Source: Streptomyces lucensis JCM 4490 (GTDB lineage: Bacteria; Actinomycetota; Actinomycetes; Streptomycetales; Streptomycetaceae). From it: a DNA stretch of 64,000 nucleotides. Location of the stretch: assembly GCF_014650035.1 (NCBI RefSeq), contig NZ_BMUE01000003.1, positions 310,001-374,000 of the forward strand, in the 5' to 3' direction. A program made the translations under genes and the position numbers. Under the pieces are notes generated by a model that searched no databases, had not been told where the DNA came from, and saw only the letters and a program-made list of their open reading frames with translations. Below, one piece after another: positions 10,232 through 18,489 of this stretch (within the stretch, counting starts at the first letter, position 1; the number at the start of each line of letters is the position of its first letter).

Positions 10232-10562
10232 GTCCAACTCCTTCAACCCTTCAACCACATCACTTTGTGTGACAACTCATGCGTATCCCGTAAAGGGAGG
10301 CGCATGCGGGCGCGGCAGGCGCTCCATGCCGTGGCGCCGGCGCCGGCGCCGGCACGGCGCGACCGCGCCGTCGCCTGACGCGGATCGGCGGCGGCAATAG
10401 GGCATTTGCCTGAGTGGTTCGGGACTCTCGGCGCCTCGGACGCGGGCGGGTGCTGGTTCGCTTGAAGGAGACGGCGCGACAGCGGCCGGTGCACCGGCGT
10501 GGCCGCGGACCGCACAGCGGCGCGCCCCAGCGGCCTGACGACATCGAAGGAGTTGGAGTTCC
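10232..10562. other. Divergent promoter region, PAS-LuxR / ATP-grasp operon
   Basis: 331 bases with no gene. The segment 10255-10300 is AT-rich for this genome and carries TTGTGTGACAA at 10265-10275 (TTGT/ACAA inverted) close to the regulator start, a candidate operator or promoter. A short CGCCGG microrepeat lies near 10335-10355. Confidence 0.4.
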
Positions 10563-11936
10563 GTGGACAAGGTGCTGTACGTGCACGCCAAGGGCGGCCC
10601 TCCGGTGGGCCATGCCCTGACGCGGGTGGCCGCGAGGTCCGCGGTGCACCTGCTGGCCCTCAGCGAACTGCCCACCCCCGTGGCCCACGACGCCGCGAGG
10701 CTGTGCGCGTCGGTCACCACCCCCCTCGACGGCCGCGGTGGCGACCTGGTCGAACTCATCACCGCCCGGGCCCGCGAGGTGGGTGCGGACGCCGTGCTCA
10801 CCTTCTCGGAGTACGCGGTGGTCGCGGTCGCCGAGGCGGCCCGGCGACTCGGGCTGAGGGGCGCCGGGCCCGCGGCCCCCCTGGCGCGCGACAAACGCCT
10901 GATGCGTGCGGCGTGGGAGCGCCGGGGCGTACCGCAGCCGCCGTTCCGCACCGTCACCAGCGCGGCCGAACTGGAGCACGCGACCATCAGTTTGTCATGT
11001 CCACTTCTATTGAAGTCGGCGTGGAGCGCCGGTTCGACCGCACACCAGATCATCGAGCGGCCCGAGGACGCTTCGGAGGCCTGGCGGCGGTCGCGCGCGG
11101 TGATGGCCGAGTCCGCGCTGCTCGGATTCGCCGAACTGCACGTTCCGGGCGCCTCGGAGGACTTCATCGTCGAGGAGATCGTCAGCGGATGTGCCGAGGA
11201 GTGGTTCGACGGCCCCGGCTGGGGTGACTACGTCAGTGTCGAGGGCGTGGTGGCCGACGGAGAGTTCCGTCCCGTCTGCCTGAGCGGACGGATGCCGACG
11301 GTGGCCCCGTTCACCGAGCGCGCCGGCATCACCCCGGCCGCCGTCGGACGCGAGGCCCAGCACGCCATCGTGGACCTCGCCCGGCGCGCCGTGGACGCCC
11401 TGGGGCTGGAGAACTGCGGCACCCACACGGAGATCAAGCTGGGCGGGGCCGGCCGCATGTGGGTCATCGAGACGGCCGCGCGGTTCGGCGGGGCGATGAC
11501 CGTGCCGCAGATCGAGGAGGTCTTCGGCCTCGATCTCGTCGGCATGTTCACCGACCAGCTGCTCGGCGGCTCACCCGCCTGGCCGGCGCGGGCGTTGACC
11601 CCCGAGGACGCCGCCGGCGCCGCCGGATCTCTGGTGGTCCTCGCCGTGCGGGGCGACGGCACCCCCTGGCCCCGCCGCCATCTGTGGGACGCCTCGGCGG
11701 TCGTCCGTTCGGCGCCGGTCGGCGCCGGCAGCACCCTGTCCGTCGTCCGCGAGAGTTCCCTGCCGGACGGGGCCCGCGTGCCGGTCTACGAGCCTGCAGC
11801 CGGGGCCAACACCATGGCGGGCCTGTGCCTGCTGTCGGCGGACCGGCCGCAGTCCGTCGTCCGCGACCTCACCGCCCTGGTCGACGCGCTTCCGCGCATC
11901 CTGCCCACGGACGTCACCGAAGGAGCCCGGCCGTGA
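10563..11936 (+). CDS. ATP-grasp domain ligase
   Basis: 457 residues. ATP-grasp enzymes join a carboxylate to an amine or thiol through an acyl phosphate. Seen: N-terminal Rossmann-like part with VLYVHAKGGPP, helical part RDKRLMRAAWERRGVPQPPF at about 110-129, the ATP-binding Lys151 in PLLLKSAWSAGS, acidic VEEIVSG, and the metal/ATP loop with IETAARFGGAMTVPQIEEVFGLDLV (about 309-333). GTG start; GAAGGAG is upstream. The stop overlaps the next start (GTGA), so the two products are made together. Odd: codons 143-150 are eight successive rare AT-rich codons (AGT TTG TCA TGT CCA CTT CTA TTG) just before Lys151. Substrate unknown; peptide-like natural product or amino acid ligase is the likely role. 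Confidence 0.85.
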   Translation: MDKVLYVHAKGGPPVGHALTRVAARSAVHLLALSELPTPVAHDAARLCASVTTPLDGRGGDLVELITARAREVGADAVLTFSEYAVVAVAEAARRLGLRGAGPAAPLARDKRLMRAAWERRGVPQPPFRTVTSAAELEHATISLSCPLLLKSAWSAGSTAHQIIERPEDASEAWRRSRAVMAESALLGFAELHVPGASEDFIVEEIVSGCAEEWFDGPGWGDYVSVEGVVADGEFRPVCLSGRMPTVAPFTERAGITPAAVGREAQHAIVDLARRAVDALGLENCGTHTEIKLGGAGRMWVIETAARFGGAMTVPQIEEVFGLDLVGMFTDQLLGGSPAWPARALTPEDAAGAAGSLVVLAVRGDGTPWPRRHLWDASAVVRSAPVGAGSTLSVVRESSLPDGARVPVYEPAAGANTMAGLCLLSADRPQSVVRDLTALVDALPRILPTDVTEGARP

Positions 11937-13945
11937 CCCGCGCACCGCACGTGGCCGACGTCCCCGACACGGCGGGCGACCGTACCGTCGTCGGCGCCAA
12001 TCTCTCGCTGCCGTTGTTCCGCGCGCTGTCCGGCGTGCTCGCCGGACACCCGTACCTGAAGGTGGTGGTGGACAGGTCCGAGGACACCTGGCACCTGCTC
12101 GACACCCGGGTGCACCCCTTCCACGCCGACTACATCGCCACCCGCCTCCTCGGCATGAGCATGGACGAACTCGACACGGAGCTGGACGCGTTCAACACGT
12201 CCGTGTACACGGCGCCCGACCGCCGCTTCCTCCTCGGCGTGCTGTCCCTGCACAGCGACGAGGACGCCGAGGGCGCCGAGCGGCCCTTCCTGGTCCTGGA
12301 GACGACCGAGGCGGACACCATGCGGGCCGCACTGCTGGAGGAGTTCTACCACTACGTGCGCGCAAGGGTGGACGGGCGCCTCCCCCTGCTGCTGAAACCG
12401 GCGAATCACTGGCAGGAGCACGAACTCGCCTCGGTCAGCGAGACACGCGTACCGCGCATCCTCAGCCAGGAGCTGTTCGGCAACCGGACCCGCACGTGCC
12501 TGAACCCGGGCGTGGCCGAAGGCCGGCTGCGCTATTTCCGCGATCCGGCGGAGTACCGCAGCGCCGCCCCACAGCTCGGCTGGGCGGACATCGTCGCGAT
12601 GGCCTGCCTGCCCGACGACGTGCCCCGGGTGGCGGGGTTCGTCAACACGCGCCCCACGACGCCGCTTTCGCACACCAACGTCCTGGCCTCGGGATGGGGC
12701 ATCCCCAACGCGATCGTCCGCGACCTGGACGATCTGGTGCGGCGGGACGGGCTGGACGGCGCGTGGGTGCGCTACCGGGTGTCCGAGGACGCCATCACCC
12801 TGGAGCGGCTGTCCGACGCCCCGGTCCTGGAGAGGCCGGTCTGGCACCAGCAGCGCATCAGCATCGACACACCCCTGCTGGACGACGCGCCGGTCATGGC
12901 CCTGCACCGGCTGCGGCGCGCCGACCGCGACAGTTACGGCACCAAGGCCGCCAACCTCGGCGAACTGCACCATGTCCTGGACAGCCGCACGGCGGACCTG
13001 ACCGCGTTCTACGCGCGCCCGCGCCCGCCGCGGCCCGATCTGCTCGCCCACCTGGCCCTGCGGCTCGGCGAGCCCGAAGCGCCCGTGGAACGGCTGCGGG
13101 CGGCGGCGGCCGAACGCGTGGCGGCCACCGTCCGGGCACCCGAGGGGGTGGCGCTCCCGTTCCGTCTGCACCATCTCTTCCTGACCTCGTCGCCCGCCCT
13201 GCAACAGGGCATCGGCAAGCTGAAGATGGCGCTCGAACTCGACGTGCTCGACGTGATCGACTCCCTCTGCCTCGACCTGCAGCGCCTGATGCACAGCACA
13301 CCACTCCCCGACGCGGTGGCACGCGCCGTCAGCGGCGCGGCGCCGGACCTGCTGGCGGACGGACGGCGTCTCGTGGTGCGCTCGTCCTCCAACGCCGAGG
13401 ACCTGCCGGGCTTCTCGGCGGCCGGGATATACGACTCGGTGACCACCGTGCGCGGCGAGGAGCAGTTGCTGGACGCGGTGCGGCAGGTGTGGACGTCGTT
13501 GCTGTCGCCACGAAGCGTACGTCTGCGGCACGAGGCGGGCATCGTGCTGGACGACACCTACATGGGGGTGATCATCCAGCGGTACGAGCCCGCCGACCTC
13601 GGGGGTGTGCTGGTGACCTGCAACCCGACCCGGCGTGAGGACTTCCGCAACGTGTACGTCAACTGCACCGCCGGTTCGCCGGAGCGGGTGGTCGACGGCA
13701 CGGTCCTGCCCCACCAGTACCTGTACAACACGGTCGAGGGCGGCGGGCGCACCGTGGACGTCGGCTCGTCGGGTGAGGACCTCCCGTCGGACACCCGCGC
13801 GAAACTGGGTGAACTGGCCCTGGTGGGACGCCTGCTGCAGTCCCACTTCAGCGCGGGCGACCCCGACGGCGCCCTGGACATCGAGTGGCTCATGACCGCC
13901 GAGGGGGCGTTCCACCTGGTCCAGGTCCGCCCGTACGCCCGGTGA
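11933..13945 (+). CDS. PEP/pyruvate-dikinase-like protein, His domain before ATP domain
   Basis: 670 residues. Residues 1-200 match nothing I recognise. A swivelling phosphohistidine domain follows (PLSHTNVLASGWGIPNAI, catalytic His247), then a PPDK/PEP-synthase N-type ATP-grasp domain (SYGTKAANLGEL at 334-345; RSSSNAEDLPGFSAAG at 483-498) that runs to the C-terminal DIEW...VQVRPYAR. In PPDK, PEP synthase and rifampin phosphotransferase the ATP domain comes first; His-then-ATP order is that of glucan, water dikinases. There is no PEP/pyruvate TIM barrel, so the N-terminal part probably binds an unknown acceptor that receives the beta phosphate of ATP. Translationally coupled to the ATP-grasp gene. 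Confidence 0.82.
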   Translation: MTRAPHVADVPDTAGDRTVVGANLSLPLFRALSGVLAGHPYLKVVVDRSEDTWHLLDTRVHPFHADYIATRLLGMSMDELDTELDAFNTSVYTAPDRRFLLGVLSLHSDEDAEGAERPFLVLETTEADTMRAALLEEFYHYVRARVDGRLPLLLKPANHWQEHELASVSETRVPRILSQELFGNRTRTCLNPGVAEGRLRYFRDPAEYRSAAPQLGWADIVAMACLPDDVPRVAGFVNTRPTTPLSHTNVLASGWGIPNAIVRDLDDLVRRDGLDGAWVRYRVSEDAITLERLSDAPVLERPVWHQQRISIDTPLLDDAPVMALHRLRRADRDSYGTKAANLGELHHVLDSRTADLTAFYARPRPPRPDLLAHLALRLGEPEAPVERLRAAAAERVAATVRAPEGVALPFRLHHLFLTSSPALQQGIGKLKMALELDVLDVIDSLCLDLQRLMHSTPLPDAVARAVSGAAPDLLADGRRLVVRSSSNAEDLPGFSAAGIYDSVTTVRGEEQLLDAVRQVWTSLLSPRSVRLRHEAGIVLDDTYMGVIIQRYEPADLGGVLVTCNPTRREDFRNVYVNCTAGSPERVVDGTVLPHQYLYNTVEGGGRTVDVGSSGEDLPSDTRAKLGELALVGRLLQSHFSAGDPDGALDIEWLMTAEGAFHLVQVRPYAR

Positions 13946-13989
13946 GGCGCTCCGTGACCTGGGGGCGGCGCCGCTCCGGGGATCCGGCC

Positions 13990-15312
13990 ATGACCCCGGC
14001 CGCCCGCCGCATCATCCGCCTCAACAACGGGTTCCAGCTGCTGTTCAACCTGCTGTGGTGGATGCCCGTGTTCTACGCGTACCAGCGTGCGGCGGGCCTG
14101 TCGGACGGCCAGATCTTCGGCATCCAGAGCATCTACTACGTCGCCTTCTGCCTGTTCGAGATACCCACGGGGATGGTCGCCGACCGCGTCGGTGCCCGCA
14201 ACTGCCTGCGGGCGGGCGCGGTGGTCATGACGGCGGCGAACCTGGTGCCCGTGCTGGCGCCCTCGTACACGGGCTTCCTGGTGCACTTCCTGGCGATCGC
14301 CGCCGGGCGTTCCCTCACCTCGGGCGCGGCGAGCGCCTGCCTGTACGACGGACTGCGCGCCGAGGGGGCGGACGCCCACTATCTCAGGGCGGAGGGCACG
14401 GCGCGGGCCCTCGGGCTCGCCGCCAAGGTGGTCTGCTGGCCGCTCGTCGGCCCGCTGATGTCCGTGGCCCACCAGTCGCCGTACGTGCTCAGCGCGGCTA
14501 GCGCGGCGGCCTCTCTCGGCTGCGCCCTCGCCCTGCCCCGGATCGCCACGGGCGGGACGGCGGCGGGGGCGGGCACTCGCGGGCGGCGGAAGGGCACCCT
14601 GCTGCGGGACACCTGCGCCGCCCTGCGCACCCTTCGGTCGTCACCGTGGCTGGCCCTGCTCATGGCGCAGGGCGTGGCGGTCTTCACGCTGTCCCGGATC
14701 TGCCAGGTCAACCTGTTCCAGCCGGTGCTGCTGGAGCACGGCATCGCGGAGAGCGGCCACGGCAGTGTCCTCGCGGCGATGACGGTCGCCGAGGCGGTGG
14801 CCTCCGCCCGGCCCCAGTGGCTGAGCCGGCGGCTGTCGCCCGCGGCCTGGGTGTCCGTGCTGAGCGTCGCGCTCGCCGCCTCGCTCGCCGGCACCACGGT
14901 CGGCGGCCCCTGGGCCGTGGTCGGGCTGCTGTGCGCGTTCGCCGCGATCACCGGGTTCGGTTATCCGGTGCAGCGCAAGCTCATCAACGACGCCATCCCG
15001 CAAGGGGCGCCGCGTGCCACGCTGCTGTCGGTGGAGAGCATCGTGGACCGCGGCGTGTGCGCGGTCGCCGCGGTGGCCGCGGGCGCGTACCTGGCGGCGG
15101 GCCGGCTCGACGCGCTTCTGTGGCACTCCGCCGCGGTCACCTGCGTGCTGATGCCGGTGCTCCACCTGGCGCTGCGCCGCGTGTGTCCGGCACCGGCCGC
15201 GCGGGGGCCGCGCCGGGCACACGGTGCCGGCACGGCCCCCGCCGCGGTCGCAGGGCCGGTGGAGGAGCCCGTCGCGCTGCCCGTCGGCGAGGGGGTGGCC
15301 CCGCACCCCTGA
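13990..15312 (+). CDS. MFS transporter
   Basis: 440 residues with about 12 hydrophobic segments and the loop 2-3 motif GMVADRVGARNCLRAGA typical of major facilitator exporters. It begins 44 bases after the dikinase gene on the same strand, so it is likely the exporter (or importer) of that locus. Start: ATG 13990 gives a normal short N terminus (MTPAARRIIRLNNGF); GTG 13954, with GAGG upstream and directly after the previous stop, is an alternative that adds 12 residues. The C-terminal 45 residues are Ala/Pro-rich and probably disordered. Confidence 0.88.
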   Translation: MTPAARRIIRLNNGFQLLFNLLWWMPVFYAYQRAAGLSDGQIFGIQSIYYVAFCLFEIPTGMVADRVGARNCLRAGAVVMTAANLVPVLAPSYTGFLVHFLAIAAGRSLTSGAASACLYDGLRAEGADAHYLRAEGTARALGLAAKVVCWPLVGPLMSVAHQSPYVLSAASAAASLGCALALPRIATGGTAAGAGTRGRRKGTLLRDTCAALRTLRSSPWLALLMAQGVAVFTLSRICQVNLFQPVLLEHGIAESGHGSVLAAMTVAEAVASARPQWLSRRLSPAAWVSVLSVALAASLAGTTVGGPWAVVGLLCAFAAITGFGYPVQRKLINDAIPQGAPRATLLSVESIVDRGVCAVAAVAAGAYLAAGRLDALLWHSAAVTCVLMPVLHLALRRVCPAPAARGPRRAHGAGTAPAAVAGPVEEPVALPVGEGVAPHP

Positions 15313-15313
15313 T

Positions 15314-15343
15314 CCGGCCGGTCCGGCCGCGGCGACCGGCCGG
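15314..15343. terminator. Bidirectional terminator hairpin
   Basis: CCGGCCGGT (15314-15322) pairs with ACCGGCCGG (15335-15343) around a 12-base loop directly after the MFS stop, between two convergent operons. Confidence 0.55.
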
Positions 15344-15429
15344 GCAGGGAGGCCCCCCAGCGGGCCCGGGACCGGCGCATGACCGCCGCCCGGACTGCCC
15401 CGGCCGGCTCGCGAGGTGCAGCGGCGCGT

Positions 15430-17049
15430 TCAGAAGTAGCACGTGACCCGCAGGTCGCGGAAGACGAACTCGTTGGCCGGGATCGGCATGTAGCGCGTCG
15501 CATCGGCCGGGTCCTCCTGGCGCCACCGTTTCCCGGAACACCGCAGGTGCACGGTCTCGTTCATCGAGTCGTTGCGCACCGTCCCGACGCACACCCAGTC
15601 GTGGGCGTCGACGTCGTTGCGGGTGTACGCGGCGAAGTAGGCTCCGCGCCGCTCCAACCGCAGCCGGGCCGCGAGCACACGGCCGTCGCCGACGGGCGGC
15701 CCGTACTGGTTGGTGTCGTAGAGCGTGCCCAGGTTCCAGTTGATCCGGTAGCCGTCGTCCTCGTCGTGTTCGGCCCCGACGAACGGCGGTGCGCCGTGAG
15801 GGTCGTAGAACGCGTCCTTGTCCCTGAAGGTGCGCGGGAACCACGGCGAGCCGTCGTCGTCGTACGGCGGGTGGTGTGTGCCGGGGTCGGCGTTGACCGC
15901 CGCCATCTCGCACATGGTGGCCTGGGCCGCCACTGCTGATTCGACCAGCACCTCGGCGGCGAAGTCGCCGCGCAGACCGTGGGTCACGCCGAGGCCGCCG
16001 CCGCTGTAGAACGGCCAGTCGCCGAGGGCGTACCAGGTGCGTTCCTCCAGCTCGGCCAGGCGGCGCTCCACCGGGTCGGCGGGCGGGGGCGGCTGGGGGT
16101 CCCCCGGGTACGGGGTGATGCGGATGTGGATGCCGTCGTCCTGGAAGACGTGGCAATGGGGATTGGCCTTGGCGTAGCCGAGCGCGAAGCGGCTGGTGTC
16201 GATGTGGGTGCCGGCGAACGTCTCGTCGAGCCGGCGGGTGCCGGGGCGGAGGGCCTCGGCGGTGTCGAAGGTGGACTCGGTGGCGACGGCCCAGGTGTAC
16301 GGCTGTGCGGCGGCGAGTGCGTAGTCGTCGTGACCCCGGTCGGCCCGGGGCAGGACGAGCACGCCGAGCCGAACGTCCGACGAGCGCGCGGCCTCGCCGA
16401 GTCGAAGGCCGAGGCCGGTGGGCCGGCCGTCGGCGCCGATCAGATCGTCGATGCCGCAGAGGACCAGGTCGAGAGCCCCGTCCTGAAGCGCTCTGTCGAG
16501 CAGACCCGGGTCGGGGCCCGCACCGGGGCCCGCCGGCGCGGGTCCGGTCAGCGCGGTGCCCACGTCGAGGTCGAGACCGCGCGCATGGCGCAGCAGTTCC
16601 GGGTCGGAGGCGGCGACGACGAGCCGCGCGGTGGCGGCGCGGCGGGTGAAGATCTCCGTGACGGCGGCGACCGTGTCCTTGCCGCCGGTGCTCACCCGGA
16701 CCACGTAGGTGACTTCGTCGGGCAGAGCGTCGAGGAGGTCGTCGAGCGCTTCGACGCGCACGGGCGCGTGGCCTTCGGGCCGGTAGCGGAAGTCCGGTGA
16801 CCCGCGCGGCCTGAAGGTCGCGCTCAGGTCGAGCGCACGCAGCCGCGTCAGCGTGAGTTCGCCGACGGAGGCCGTCGAGTCGGCCTGGCGGGGCAGCCCC
16901 AGGTCGGAGCCGGGCACGACGTGTCCGTCGGCGGTCACGGCGACGTCGAAGACGAGGATGTCGGCGCCCTGGACGTAGGCCGACGTGAGCGCGGTTCGGG
17001 TGTGGGCCGGGGCGTGCAGGGCGTTGCCGCCGATTGCCGCGATCCTCAT
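15430..17049 (-). CDS. Degenerate GDPD-like protein with extra C-terminal domain
   Basis: 539 residues, last gene of the seven-gene minus-strand operon. The first 60 residues follow the glycerophosphodiester phosphodiesterase pattern (GNALHAPAHTRTALTSAYVQ, then GADILVFDVAVTADGHVVPG), and the barrel continues to about residue 270. The catalytic signature is changed: the usual HRG, E-x-D and HD are not present as such, so hydrolase activity is doubtful. Residues about 330-539 form a second domain (YALGDWPFYSGGG, later RYMPIPANEFVFRDLRVTCYF) that I do not recognise. No signal peptide. It lies 138 bases after the UDG-like gene. Function unknown. Confidence 0.75.
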   Translation of the reverse strand: MRIAAIGGNALHAPAHTRTALTSAYVQGADILVFDVAVTADGHVVPGSDLGLPRQADSTASVGELTLTRLRALDLSATFRPRGSPDFRYRPEGHAPVRVEALDDLLDALPDEVTYVVRVSTGGKDTVAAVTEIFTRRAATARLVVAASDPELLRHARGLDLDVGTALTGPAPAGPGAGPDPGLLDRALQDGALDLVLCGIDDLIGADGRPTGLGLRLGEAARSSDVRLGVLVLPRADRGHDDYALAAAQPYTWAVATESTFDTAEALRPGTRRLDETFAGTHIDTSRFALGYAKANPHCHVFQDDGIHIRITPYPGDPQPPPPADPVERRLAELEERTWYALGDWPFYSGGGLGVTHGLRGDFAAEVLVESAVAAQATMCEMAAVNADPGTHHPPYDDDGSPWFPRTFRDKDAFYDPHGAPPFVGAEHDEDDGYRINWNLGTLYDTNQYGPPVGDGRVLAARLRLERRGAYFAAYTRNDVDAHDWVCVGTVRNDSMNETVHLRCSGKRWRQEDPADATRYMPIPANEFVFRDLRVTCYF

Positions 17050-17187
17050 GGTGTCGTCATTTCCTCTGCGCTGATCGAAGTGGACGGCGATGCGGTACTG
17101 CCGGTCGGGTACTCCCTCCGGGTCCGCTCCCCCGGACGTGCTGGTCCCGCTTTCGCGGGGTGGTGGCGCCGGTGGGGCGTTTCGGCG

Positions 17188-18489
17188 TCAGTCCTCCCGG
17201 TCATCGGTGTGTGCCCAGACCTCGGCGACGGGTGCGGCCCGTTCGGTGATGCCGTCGATCAGCCGCAGTTGCGTGCGCTTCTCCGCCGCGACGGGCGCCG
17301 ATCCGTCGGCGAGCAGGGCCGGGCCACCGCCTGGGAGCGGTGTGAGCACCTCGGCGTACGGGCACGGGCCGATGCCGAGCAGGGGGCAGAAGGAGCACGA
17401 GCCGCGGGGGCGCCCCAGGCGCCCGATGCGCTCGTCGTGGCCCAGGCGGCCGGAGCGGGCCTCGTCCAGGAGTTGTCCGACGAGCATCGGCCGGGCACGC
17501 GCATAGTCGTCGGGGTGCCCGGTGGGGTGCGGGGCGAACAGCACCCGGGCGTCGAGTTCCTCGCCGTCGTCGAGGGTGCCGTAGGTGAGCCGGACCTCGG
17601 TCGCCATCAGTTCCGCCATGGAGGTGCCCGGGCCGGGTGCGGGCGCCAGGCGGTCCCCGAGCTCGCCGGTGAAGGCGTTGGCGGTGCTCTGCCCGAACAC
17701 GAGGATCACGGCAGGCAGCGACTGGAACATCTGGCGCAGCAGGTGGCGGCGGGTCCGGAAGCACTCGCCGACGATCCCGGCGCGCTGGTCGTCGGTCATC
17801 GGCGGGAGGGCGGGGTCGTGCGGATCGGCCCGGGTGGTCCACTTGGCCGAGGCGCAGGCGACCATGTTGCCGTACGACAGGTCTTCGCCGACGGTGAGCG
17901 TGCCCCCGTCGAGACCCAGTTCCGCGCCGAGGGCGTCCAGCAGTTGCTGGTAGACGAGGTACATGCGCTGCGGCTGCTCGCGGACCGGGATCTCGCGGCG
18001 CCCCCGTGCGTCCCGGGGGACGTCGAGCGGTGTCCCGGTCAGGGGATCGTCGTCGGGACCGCCGCCGTAGGCGCGGTACGCGTCGTCGGGCAGCTCCGGC
18101 TTGAACACCCCCCGGTGCCGGAAGTAGTGCGCGTATTGGCGCACGGAGTCGAAGTCGGGGGTGAGCGAGCCGTGGCTGTCGGGCCACCAGCCCGGCAGGT
18201 TGGGGTTGATGCCGACGGCGAGGATCGGGGCCTTGCGGCAGCCGGACAGCGGTTCCGGCAGCGGGGTCATCCGGCCGGTGTAGTGCGAAGGCCGCACGAT
18301 CGAGGCGTCCGGCGGCGGTTCGTCGGCATCGTAGTCGTAGGAGTGGTAGGTACCCCACGAGCGGAAGTAGGCGCACGGATGGGCTCCGGGTCCGGCGTAC
18401 TGCGAGCTGCGCAACGCGTTGCACGGCATGAGCTCGAAGAGCAGCTCGACCTCGACGGGGAGCCGGGTGACGGCCGGCGGGTCAGGCAT
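17188..18489 (-). CDS. Uracil-DNA-glycosylase-superfamily-like protein
   Basis: 433 residues. Features that suggest the UDG fold: motif-A-like ILAVGINPNLPGWW at 89-102, a VILVFGQSTANAF strand in the middle, and a motif-B-like APHPTGHPDDYARARPML. C-terminal Cys365-x2-Cys368-x7-Cys376 plus N-terminal Cys23, Cys39 and Cys84 could hold an iron-sulphur cluster, as family 4/5 UDGs do. The protein is about twice the length of those families and has a long insert, so it may act on something other than DNA uracil. Start ATG 18489 overlaps the end of the upstream nucleoside-phosphorylase-like gene by 8 bases, showing tight coupling of the two. Assignment is by motif only. Confidence 0.7.
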   Translation of the reverse strand: MPDPPAVTRLPVEVELLFELMPCNALRSSQYAGPGAHPCAYFRSWGTYHSYDYDADEPPPDASIVRPSHYTGRMTPLPEPLSGCRKAPILAVGINPNLPGWWPDSHGSLTPDFDSVRQYAHYFRHRGVFKPELPDDAYRAYGGGPDDDPLTGTPLDVPRDARGRREIPVREQPQRMYLVYQQLLDALGAELGLDGGTLTVGEDLSYGNMVACASAKWTTRADPHDPALPPMTDDQRAGIVGECFRTRRHLLRQMFQSLPAVILVFGQSTANAFTGELGDRLAPAPGPGTSMAELMATEVRLTYGTLDDGEELDARVLFAPHPTGHPDDYARARPMLVGQLLDEARSGRLGHDERIGRLGRPRGSCSFCPLLGIGPCPYAEVLTPLPGGGPALLADGSAPVAAEKRTQLRLIDGITERAAPVAEVWAHTDDRED

